DNA of 8,281 bases from Spirochaetaceae bacterium (GTDB lineage: Bacteria > Spirochaetota > Spirochaetia > Treponematales > Breznakiellaceae). The DNA lies in assembly GCA_031279965.1 (NCBI GenBank), contig JAITHM010000128.1, positions 1 through 8,281 of the forward strand, read 5' to 3'. This document shows, piece after piece, positions 1-5,772 of this stretch; the first letter of the stretch is position 1; every line of letters begins with the position of its first letter. The notes under the pieces are model-generated. The model did no database searches. It had not been told where the DNA came from and worked only from the letters and a program-made list of their open reading frames with translations. Made by a program: the position numbers and the translations under genes.

Positions 1-146
1 GCCTGCGTCAGGATGTTCAGCTCGCTGTTTACGTCCGCCGGAACATTCCACGTGGCAAATTTCCCGCCCAAAACCGACGTCCAATCCTTCGCCATCATCA
101 ATTGCCCGCTTCGCGTGCCGGGCAGCCAGTCAGTTCTTTGGCTCAT
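1..146 (-). CDS. Hypothetical small protein, 5' end only (partial, runs off window)
   Basis: Reading the minus strand from ATG at 146-144 gives 48 codons without a stop up to the window edge. The product begins MSQRTDWLPGTRSGQLMMAK and continues with a DWTSVLGG segment and a WNVPADVNSELN segment. It is soluble in character, Trp-rich, with no signal peptide or membrane segment in the visible part. The start is well supported: AAGGAG (complement of 156-161) lies 9 nt upstream of the ATG. The gene follows the stop of the minus-strand heptad-repeat ORF by one base, so the two could be co-transcribed. I recall short hypothetical proteins of similar N-terminal style (DWLP...MAKDW) in termite-gut treponemes, but that is memory and unchecked. 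No function is assigned. The C-terminus is outside the window. Confidence 0.75.
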   Translation of the reverse strand, partial: MSQRTDWLPGTRSGQLMMAKDWTSVLGGKFATWNVPADVNSELNILTQ

Positions 147-147
147 G

Positions 148-528
148 CTAATAGTCTCCTTGCGTGATTAGGGTTCTAGCTCTAAAAAAGGCTGTATTCT
201 GGAAAGACAATGAACTGCTGTCTAAAGACAATGAGCTGTTGTCTAAAGACAATGAGCTGTTGTCTAAAGACAATGAGCCGCTGTCTAAAGACAATGAGCT
301 GCTGTCTAAAGACAATGAGTTGTTGTCTAAAGACAATGAGTCGCTGTCTAAAGACAATGAGTTATATTCTTGAAAAAATGAGTCATTCTGAAAAGAAAAC
401 GAACTGTTTTCTAAAGAAAACAAATCATTCTGGAAAGAAAACGCGGCATTTTCTAAAGAAAATGCCCCATTCTGAAAAGAAATTATGCTGGAATTAACAA
501 CGCACACACTGAAAGCAGATACCGCCAA
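148..528 (-). CDS. Putative heptapeptide-repeat protein (126 codons, TTG start); coding status uncertain
   Basis: This minus-strand frame has no stop for its full length and is in fact open from a TAG near 645. The only usable initiation codon is TTG at 528, or GTG at 507, and neither has a visible SD. The product is almost entirely seven-residue repeats. There is a run of LSLDNSS-type units in the C-terminal half. An alternating 14-residue form (FSFQNxx FSLENxx) fills the N-terminal half, and a short unique tail ends in TLITQGDY. No signal peptide is evident. The stop abuts the next minus-strand gene (ATG at 146). In favour of coding on this strand: TGG/TGA differences that create stops in the plus frame are synonymous Phe codons (TTC/TTT) here. 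Against it: C/T differences in the plus-strand Leu codon are silent on the plus strand but change Ser to Asn here. It could be a non-coding minisatellite. A low-complexity beta-repeat or coiled-coil-like protein is possible; no function is assigned. Confidence 0.4.
   Translation of the reverse strand: MAVSAFSVCVVNSSIISFQNGAFSLENAAFSFQNDLFSLENSSFSFQNDSFFQEYNSLSLDSDSLSLDNNSLSLDSSSLSLDSGSLSLDNSSLSLDNSSLSLDSSSLSFQNTAFFRARTLITQGDY
156..161 (-). promoter_or_regulatory. Shine-Dalgarno AAGGAG for the leftmost minus-strand gene
   Basis: CTCCTT on the plus strand reads AAGGAG on the minus strand, 9 nt before the ATG at 146. It lies inside the last codons of the minus-strand repeat ORF (stop TAG at 150-148) and is what decides the start of the leftmost gene. 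Confidence 0.7.
200..480. repeat. 21-bp tandem repeat (minisatellite) encoding heptads
   Basis: TCTAAAGACAATGAG recurs exactly every 21 bp, with TCT at 221, 242, 263, 284, 305, 326 and 347. This gives seven near-identical units with C/T variation only in the two linker codons. Degenerate units flank them: one at about 200-220, and about five at 368-480 in which TTCTGGAAAGAAAAC-like and TTTTCTAAAGAAAAC-like units alternate, forming 42-bp super-units. On the plus strand the unit reads LLSKDNE, on the minus strand LSLDNSS. Because 21 is a multiple of three, gain or loss of a unit changes protein length without shifting the frame. Confidence 0.95.
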
Positions 529-539
529 GACTGACGTAA

Positions 540-564
540 GTACCCCGCCGTCTGCGGCAGGTAC
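540..564. repeat. Imperfect inverted repeat (hairpin)
   Basis: GTACC (540-544) pairs with GGTAC (560-564) and GCCG (547-550) with CGGC (555-558) around a TCTG loop, with a small internal mismatch (CC against A). There is no T-run on either side, so it is not an obvious intrinsic terminator. Role unknown. Confidence 0.5.
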
Positions 565-588
565 CGTATCGCGGCCCGAACCCTCTGA

Positions 589-615
589 AATCCGAAATCT
601 GGAATCCGAAATCTG
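589..615. repeat. Short direct repeat AATCCGAAATCTG x2
   Basis: There are two identical 13-bp copies at 589-601 and 603-615, a 14-bp period, in non-coding sequence. A further partial match (CTGAAA) sits just before. No function is inferred. Confidence 0.8.
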
Positions 616-671
616 CCTGCGGACAGACCTCTCCCCTAAACTAAGCCCATTTACTGGTAAAAGGGCGAATT

Positions 672-715
<44 letters not shown>

Positions 716-849
716 CGGCAGCACGCCGGCTAAACTTGAGGGAAATTGTACTGTGTTGTTCTTCCATGGTTCACTGCCTGTTTTCATACTGAAAGCAGGG
801 TAACACAGGGCGGGAGAAATGTCAAGCGGGGGCGGCGGCAGGGACTACC

Positions 850-861
850 TGTCAATTGACA
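850..861. promoter_or_regulatory. 12-bp perfect palindrome TGTCAATTGACA, candidate operator
   Basis: The palindrome ends 6 bp before the -35 hexamer of the mutS operon promoter and is followed at once by a second, 8-bp palindrome (AAGCGCTT, 862-869) that overlaps that hexamer. This position suits a repressor or activator site. It also contains a perfect TTGACA (856-861), but no good -10 lies 16-18 bp from it. The regulator is unknown. Confidence 0.4.
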
Positions 862-867
862 AAGCGC

Positions 868-896
868 TTGACCAAAAGCATGAACAGGGTTATACT
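868..896 (+). promoter_or_regulatory. Sigma70-type promoter for the paralogue pair-mutS operon
   Basis: TTGACC (868-873), a 17-bp spacer and TATACT (891-896) give one mismatch to consensus in each hexamer. Predicted transcription would start near 903, leaving a leader of roughly 23 nt before the ATG at 926. No other comparable promoter is seen before mutS, so all three genes probably depend on it. Confidence 0.7.
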
Positions 897-925
897 CAGG
901 ATTTATAATAATATTGGGGGATTTT

Positions 926-1351
926 ATGAGAAAGTTACTCATTTTGTGTGGTTGTCTGTTTGTTTCAGCAGGATTTGCTAGTGCGCAGACACGTTCGCAA
1001 GCAATAAGCTTAGATGAGGTGTTCAAGATTCTTGATACGAATTTTGAAAAATTTGAGTGGGTACATCAGCTTCTTGCTGATAAAACAGAGGACTCCCGGC
1101 AAAACGCAATCAAAATGAATAGATTGAGTTACGATATCACTCTTGAAGAGAAAGGCGAAGAGCTTGTCAAGCAGGGTGAAGTTGTATATATCGAAATTAT
1201 CCGCGCTGGCTATCGCTACGATATGAAATTCGATTTCTCTCCCAAAAGAGAAAAAGGCGCTGAACGGGCAAATACAGTACGTAATAGAATTTACGGAAAA
1301 CTGCTTGTCGATATTTTGCCAAGCAAGCCTGCGGATTCATCTGCACAATAA
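926..1351 (+). CDS. Small exported protein of unknown function, paralogue A
   Basis: A 141-residue protein with a clear signal peptide: MRK, a hydrophobic stretch to about residue 17, then ASA-Q with predicted signal peptidase I cleavage after A20. The mature part is about 120 residues, charged, Cys-free and predicted soluble, so periplasmic or surface. I chose ATG 926 over the in-frame TTG at 914 because the G-rich SD-like GGGGG (916-920) would then lie 5 nt upstream and the leader peptide starts properly. It is homologous to the next gene. Both share N-x-EKF-x-WV near mature residue 20, a TED motif, IKM-x-RL-x-YD, a central beta-like segment with I-x-x-G-x-R, FDF, then R-EKGA and a final I-x-P region. 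It is first in the operon with mutS, and the 6-bp gap to the next gene suggests translational coupling. I do not recognise the family and assign no function. Confidence 0.85.
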   Translation: MRKLLILCGCLFVSAGFASAQTRSQAISLDEVFKILDTNFEKFEWVHQLLADKTEDSRQNAIKMNRLSYDITLEEKGEELVKQGEVVYIEIIRAGYRYDMKFDFSPKREKGAERANTVRNRIYGKLLVDILPSKPADSSAQ

Positions 1352-1357
1352 CCGTCT

Positions 1358-1822
1358 ATGAAGCGGCCTCGGCGTTGTTATCAGCGCTTTTTATGCGCTG
1401 GATGTGTTTTTTTATTGTCTCTTGGTTTTTTACCGGCACAAGAACAACAAAGCACAGGCGCCAACGCTGAGGATGTTATTAATGCAATAACAGAAAATTG
1501 TGAAAAATTCACCTGGGTAAGCGTTCTTACTATTGAAAGAACCGAAGATATGGCGGTTCCCTACATTAAAATGCATCGCTTGCCGTATGACCGCGGTGGA
1601 ACAGGCTTTGGCGGGACTCCGCTTAAGGCAGAACTTATCTACCTTAAAACAGTGATTGACGGGGTGCGCTGGTTAATAACAATTGATTTTTACGACTCGC
1701 CGCGTATTGAAAAGGGCGCGCAGAAAACACGGGATGCCAAACGTGGTTTAATGTCCATGCTCTCGAGCATATTTCCCGCACAATTCTCCAAAGATTCCGG
1801 CGCCGAGGTTCACGGCGAATAA
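1358..1822 (+). CDS. Small exported protein of unknown function, paralogue B
   Basis: A 154-residue protein with a long basic n-region (MKRPRRCYQR), a hydrophobic core and a likely signal peptidase I site after LPA (residue 27). It aligns end to end with the preceding gene: NCEKFTWV, RTED, YIKMHRLPYD, IDGVRW, IDFYDSPRIEKGAQK and a closing SSIFPAQ. A Gly-rich insertion (GGTGFGGT) replaces the Glu-rich loop of paralogue A, so the two have diverged after a tandem duplication. The mature part has one Cys. There is no recognisable SD before ATG 1358. The start lies 6 nt after the stop of paralogue A, consistent with coupled translation. mutS starts 5 nt after its stop. A lipoprotein was considered (LCAGC at 12-16) but the Cys precedes the hydrophobic core. 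Function unknown. Confidence 0.83.
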   Translation: MKRPRRCYQRFLCAGCVFLLSLGFLPAQEQQSTGANAEDVINAITENCEKFTWVSVLTIERTEDMAVPYIKMHRLPYDRGGTGFGGTPLKAELIYLKTVIDGVRWLITIDFYDSPRIEKGAQKTRDAKRGLMSMLSSIFPAQFSKDSGAEVHGE

Positions 1823-1827
1823 AAATC

Positions 1828-4425
1828 GTGGCTACAAAAACCACCGAATCCCCGCTTATTGTTCAGTACCGGCGGATAAAACGCGCCCATTCAAGCGAAA
1901 TACTTTTTTTTAGACTGGGCGACTTTTACGAAATGTTTGCCAACGATGCTGTTGAAGCATCCACGCTTCTGGGACTTACCCTCACAAGCCGGAATGGGCT
2001 GCCCATGTGCGGCATCCCCTATCATTCAGCACGAAATTACATTGCACGCCTTCTTAAACACGGAAAAAAAATCGCTATCTGTGAACAGCTCGGCGTCCCA
2101 CAAAAAGGCAAGGCAATTATTGAACGTGATGTAGTCGAAGTCATTACGCCGGGCACCACTGTTGACGAAGATTTTCTGGATAAAGGTGACAGCAACTACC
2201 TTGCTGCGCTTTGCACTCACGGCAATTCTGCGGCCATTGCGTATATCGACTTGTCAACCGGCCAATTCGAGGCGTTTTCGTTCGGCAAAAACGACACAGA
2301 AGCCGCGCTGCGCAGCGAATTAGAACGCCTTCAAATAAAAGAAATCATCGTGCAGGAATCGCTTTTAGAAAGCGGTCTTGGGCAGACATTGCGGGAACGG
2401 AATGGCCTTGTTGTCAATCGCTGGATGGACTGGCTTTTTGATACCGAAAAAGGTTTTGAGCTTCTTACACGGCAATTTGGCACCGAAAGTCTTAAAGGCT
2501 TTGGTCTTGAAAATAATGCTGTCGAGGTGCGGGCGGCAGGTGCGCTCCTTGAATATGTGGGCGATACGGCCAAGGCGCTGCTTCCTCATATTCGTAAAAT
2601 CACCATCCGGCGCGATGGTGATTTCGTCGGCATTGATGAATCGTCACTTCGTAATCTTGAGCTTTTGAGAAGCCTCCAGGGCGGCGGCGTACAATTTTCA
2701 CTGCTTGAGACGATGGATGAAACAAAAACAGCAATGGGCCGCAGGCTTCTTAAACAACGCCTTACGCATCCGCTTTGCTGCATTGACACGCTGCACGCCC
2801 GCCTAAATTTTGTAGAAGCATTTTATCATGCCCAGGGGGCGCTCTCTACATTACGTGAACTCCTGGGACGCACAGGTGATTTGGAACGGCAGTGCTCCCG
2901 CCTTGCAATGCAAAAATCCCACGGCAAAGACCTTGTTGCGCTGAAAAACGCCCTCATACAATATAGTGAAGTCCTGGTATTGCTGCAGCAAAATTATACT
3001 CCGACGACGCTGCCGTTTCGTTACGAAGCTGAAGAAGCACGTTCTCTTAATGATACCGCGCAAGCCGCACTTGAAAAGCTCCGCAGCTTGCTTGGAAGCG
3101 CCTTGCTCGACGAACCTTCGATATTGCTTACCGAGGGTAAACTTATTCGGGGCGGCTACAATGTCGAACTTGACAAACTTCATGAATTGCGGGACAATGG
3201 CCGCGCCCTTCTTGAGGCGTATCTTGAAGAAGAACGCGAAAAAACCGGAATATCAAGCCTTAAAATACGGTATAATCGTATAATCGGTTATTTTTTTGAG
3301 GTGACAAAGATTCATCTTGCGAAAATTCCACCGCATTTTATACGCCGGCAAGGAATCGTTGGCGGGGAGCGTTTTACGACCGATCAGCTTGCCGCACTGG
3401 AATCAGATATTAACGGTGCGCAGGATAAGATTATCAGCCTTGAAAAAAAACTTTTTCTGGAACTGCGCGAAAAGGCCGCCGAACTTGTGCCGGAGCTTAC
3501 CGGTGCGGCGCGGCGCCTTGCCGAACTTGATGTCGCACAGGCTCTTGCTACGGCAGCGACACTCCATGGTTGGATCCGTCCGGTAATTGATAACGAAAAC
3601 CGGCTTGAAATTCTTGAAGGCCGTCATCCTGTTGTTGAGGCGCAGCTTCCCCGGGGCGAATTTATTCCCAACGATACGATGCTTAATGCACAGGAAGGAA
3701 CGGCCTTTGCGCTTATCACCGGCCCGAATATGGCAGGAAAATCAACCTATCTTCGACAGAGTGCGCTTATTGCAGTTATGGCTCAGATGGGAAGTTTTGT
3801 TCCCGCACGAGATGCTCGAATAGGCATTATAGATCGTGTTTACTGCCGGGTGGGGGCGCAGGACAATCTTGCTCGCGGCGAATCAACTTTTTTGGTTGAG
3901 ATGAACGAGACAGCTTTTATCCTTAACACAGCAACTGAACGAAGCCTTGTCATCATGGACGAAGTAGGGAGGGGCACAGGCACTTTCGACGGCCTTTCTA
4001 TTGCGCAGGCAGTCTCCGAGGCGCTGCTTAACCGTATTCGGTGCCGCACACTTTTTGCCACGCACTACCATGAACTCGCTGAAATGACCAATCCCCGGCT
4101 TGCCCAACGATCGATGCAGGTAGAAGAGATAAACGGAACTATCGTCTTCCGCCGCCGTCTTGTTGAAGGCCCTGCCGAAGAATCTTACGGTCTTCATGTT
4201 GCCCGTCTGGCCGGTCTTGACGAGCAGGTAATAGCACGTGCCGAAGAAATTATGCGCGAGCTGAAACAAGGTTCGGCGGCGGGGGGGGAAGGGCAATCAA
4301 TCAGTTGCAGAGCAGCGCCTTTAGATCAGCAAACGAGAACAAAAACCAAGAAATCAGCAACGGCACCTATTCAAGTTCCTGAAAAGCAGCCACCCCAAGA
4401 GCTTACTCCTGGCCTTTTTGATTAA
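1828..4425 (+). CDS. mutS: DNA mismatch repair protein MutS
   Basis: An 865-residue cytoplasmic ATPase that binds mispaired or looped-out bases and recruits MutL. The mismatch-reading motif F33-Y34-E35 sits in GDFYEMF of domain I, followed by the MCGIPYHS and ICEQLG blocks. Connector, lever and clamp domains fill residues of about 125-560. The C-terminal ATPase has Walker A TGPNMAGKST (631-640), the signature ESTFLVEMNE (685 on), Walker B with D711-E712 (IMDEVGRGTGTFDG) and THYHEL (745-750). Length matches the family (E. coli is about 853). The C-terminal tail ends QELTPGLFD (857-865), which resembles a sliding-clamp-binding peptide; that is inference. Start: GTG 1828, with no clear SD, 5 nt after the previous stop, so translation is probably coupled. 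Odd features are an 8-G homopolymer at 4281-4288 within the tail linker, and co-transcription with two secreted proteins. All catalytic motifs are intact. Confidence 0.98.
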   Translation: MATKTTESPLIVQYRRIKRAHSSEILFFRLGDFYEMFANDAVEASTLLGLTLTSRNGLPMCGIPYHSARNYIARLLKHGKKIAICEQLGVPQKGKAIIERDVVEVITPGTTVDEDFLDKGDSNYLAALCTHGNSAAIAYIDLSTGQFEAFSFGKNDTEAALRSELERLQIKEIIVQESLLESGLGQTLRERNGLVVNRWMDWLFDTEKGFELLTRQFGTESLKGFGLENNAVEVRAAGALLEYVGDTAKALLPHIRKITIRRDGDFVGIDESSLRNLELLRSLQGGGVQFSLLETMDETKTAMGRRLLKQRLTHPLCCIDTLHARLNFVEAFYHAQGALSTLRELLGRTGDLERQCSRLAMQKSHGKDLVALKNALIQYSEVLVLLQQNYTPTTLPFRYEAEEARSLNDTAQAALEKLRSLLGSALLDEPSILLTEGKLIRGGYNVELDKLHELRDNGRALLEAYLEEEREKTGISSLKIRYNRIIGYFFEVTKIHLAKIPPHFIRRQGIVGGERFTTDQLAALESDINGAQDKIISLEKKLFLELREKAAELVPELTGAARRLAELDVAQALATAATLHGWIRPVIDNENRLEILEGRHPVVEAQLPRGEFIPNDTMLNAQEGTAFALITGPNMAGKSTYLRQSALIAVMAQMGSFVPARDARIGIIDRVYCRVGAQDNLARGESTFLVEMNETAFILNTATERSLVIMDEVGRGTGTFDGLSIAQAVSEALLNRIRCRTLFATHYHELAEMTNPRLAQRSMQVEEINGTIVFRRRLVEGPAEESYGLHVARLAGLDEQVIARAEEIMRELKQGSAAGGEGQSISCRAAPLDQQTRTKTKKSATAPIQVPEKQPPQELTPGLFD
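4281..4288 (+). repeat. Poly-G tract (G8) inside mutS
   Basis: Eight consecutive G encode the SAAGGEG linker around residues 818-821, after all MutS catalytic motifs. In silico, one extra G leads to a stop near 4382 after an unrelated tail. One fewer G gives a stop soon after 4320 (reading ...EQRL then TAG). Either change removes the native last 45 residues, including the clamp-like C-terminus, but leaves the ATPase. Confidence 0.9.
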
Positions 4426-4446
4426 CACAATAGTTACGCGGGCATT

Positions 4447-4475
4447 TTGACAAAGAATCTTATGTATGATAGATT
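4447..4475 (+). promoter_or_regulatory. Candidate promoter for the DUF2130 gene
   Basis: A perfect TTGACA (4447-4452), a 17-bp spacer and TAGATT (4470-4475; 4 of 6 matches) lie between mutS and the next gene. A TATAAC at 4482-4487 lacks a spaced -35. No hairpin terminator is visible after mutS, so read-through is also possible. Confidence 0.45.
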
Positions 4476-4491
4476 GAATTCTATAACAAGC

Positions 4492-4496
4492 AGGAG
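4492..4496 (+). promoter_or_regulatory. Shine-Dalgarno AGGAG of the DUF2130 gene
   Basis: AGGAG within CAGGAGAGGGG lies 9 nt before ATG 4506. It is the strongest plus-strand ribosome binding site in the window at conventional spacing. Confidence 0.75.
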
Positions 4497-4505
4497 AGGG
4501 GCTGT

Positions 4506-5711
4506 ATGTATACCAATAACATTATGTGTCCACATTGCCATCGTGAATTTCCTTTAACAGAGGCAATAACACAGCAGATAGAAACGCACTTGAAGGACAG
4601 TTACGAAGAAAAAATTGAACAATTAAAAAATGTACAAAAAAACGAGCTTGCGACTTTTAAAACACAACTTGAAAAAAATCTTACGGCACAATTCGAAAAA
4701 CAGCATGAAGAAGATACCGCTAAAATCCGCGAGTTCACCGCACAAAAAATAAAAAAAGAATTTAATATGGAGTTAGAGCAAAAGGATGCTGAGATTGAAA
4801 TTATCAACAAACGTCTTGAATCATATCTTGCAAAAGAAAAACAACTTATGCAAAAAGAACATCAGCTTGAAGAAGAAAAGCACACTATGACGCTAACGTT
4901 TCATGAACAATTAACAAAGGAAATAAAAAAAGCGTATGCTGCCGCAGAAGAAAAAGCCGAAGAAACATACCAATTAAAATTAAAAGAAAAAGAAAAAATC
5001 ATTGCTGATTTAAGCAGACAAATGAAAGAAGGACAGCGGAAGGCAGAGCAAGGCTTCGCAAAATTACAGGGGGAAATTCTTGAACTTGAACTTGAGGAAT
5101 TGCTGCAAAAATACTTTCCTGAAGATGAAATTGCTCCTATTGCGCCGGGGAAACGCGGTGCTGATATTATGCAAACCGTACGATTTTCTACCGGAAAGAC
5201 CGCGGGAACTATTTTGTGGGAAACCAAACGAACAAAAACTTGGCAGGCTGCGTGGATTCCAAAACTAAAAGAAGATCAACGAGATGCACACGCAGAAATC
5301 GCTGTTATCGCATCTGAAGTTTTACCTCAGCATATAAGTGAATTCGGCATGGATAATGGGATTTGGATAACAGACTTAAAATATACGGTTGCTCTTGCCG
5401 GCGCCCTCCGCGAAAATTTAAAATCGTTAGCGATGATAAAATCAGCCTATTCAGGCAAGGAAACAAAATCGGAAATGGTCTATAGTTATTTAACAGGCAT
5501 ACAATTCAAGCAGCGCGTTGAGTCAATATTGGAAGCATACATAGAAATGAAAGATGATTTAGAACAGGAAAAACGCGCCATCGAGAAATCATGGGCAAAA
5601 CGTGAAAAACAAGCAGAACGTTTTATAAAAAATATATCTGGTATGTATGGCGATTTACAGGGCATTGGCGCATCACTTCAAAGCATTAAACTTCTTGAAA
5701 TGGACAATTAA
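4506..5711 (+). CDS. DUF2130 family protein: CxxC motif, coiled coil, PD-(D/E)XK-like domain
   Basis: A 401-residue cytoplasmic protein with three parts. The N-terminus has a C8-P-H-C11 motif in MCPHCHREFPL, half of a possible zinc-binding site. Residues of about 25-195 are Glu/Lys/Gln-rich and strongly predicted coiled coil. The C-terminal domain (about 195-345) has the family blocks LELEELLQKYFPED, GKRGAD, LWETKRTKTW, WIPKLKEDQRDAHAEIAVI and a following segment with FGMDNGIWI. D220 and E239-T-K241 match the spacing of a PD-(D/E)XK nuclease core (D, then ExK). I recall DUF2130 being placed in that superfamily, but could not check. A second short coiled coil lies near 345-375. A DNA-directed or nuclease-like role is inference. 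Its composition is visibly more A/T- and Lys-rich than mutS, with several A6-A7 runs. This may reflect the coiled coil or a different origin. ATG 4506 is fixed by AGGAG. Confidence 0.88.
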   Translation: MYTNNIMCPHCHREFPLTEAITQQIETHLKDSYEEKIEQLKNVQKNELATFKTQLEKNLTAQFEKQHEEDTAKIREFTAQKIKKEFNMELEQKDAEIEIINKRLESYLAKEKQLMQKEHQLEEEKHTMTLTFHEQLTKEIKKAYAAAEEKAEETYQLKLKEKEKIIADLSRQMKEGQRKAEQGFAKLQGEILELELEELLQKYFPEDEIAPIAPGKRGADIMQTVRFSTGKTAGTILWETKRTKTWQAAWIPKLKEDQRDAHAEIAVIASEVLPQHISEFGMDNGIWITDLKYTVALAGALRENLKSLAMIKSAYSGKETKSEMVYSYLTGIQFKQRVESILEAYIEMKDDLEQEKRAIEKSWAKREKQAERFIKNISGMYGDLQGIGASLQSIKLLEMDN

Positions 5712-5736
5712 ATGTTTGGGAAAGGCGACAGAAGAC

Positions 5737-5766
5737 TTGAATCTATCAACTGTTGTGCTGCATACT
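5737..5766 (+). promoter_or_regulatory. Weak promoter candidate before the aminopeptidase gene
   Basis: TTGAAT (5737-5742), an 18-bp spacer and CATACT (5761-5766) have four or five matches per hexamer. Initiation 7 nt downstream would fall on the ATG at 5773, giving a leaderless message. That would fit the absence of an SD, but the promoter itself is weak. Confidence 0.25.
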
Positions 5767-5772
5767 TAAACC

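Noticed and set aside
164..373. Plus-strand LSKDNE repeat ORF as the real gene
   Set aside because: GTG start without SD, and the same frame is interrupted by TGA at three later units. Kept only as part of the two-strand repeat finding, not as a called gene.
200..480. CRISPR array
   Set aside because: The 21-bp periodicity has no spacers: units are contiguous and nearly identical. No cas genes are present.
210..497. Plus-strand ORF of CLKTMS-type repeats
   Set aside because: An out-of-frame reading of the same 21-bp repeat. Any repeat whose unit is a multiple of three and lacks stops gives such ORFs.
856..884. Promoter starting at the perfect TTGACA at 856
   Set aside because: The -10 position at 17 bp reads CATGAA. 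The TTGACC/TATACT pair 12 bp downstream is clearly better.
4625..4757. A6-A7 runs in the DUF2130 gene as slippage switches
   Set aside because: They come from Lys-rich coiled-coil coding in an A-rich gene. Several are present and none stands out by position or length.
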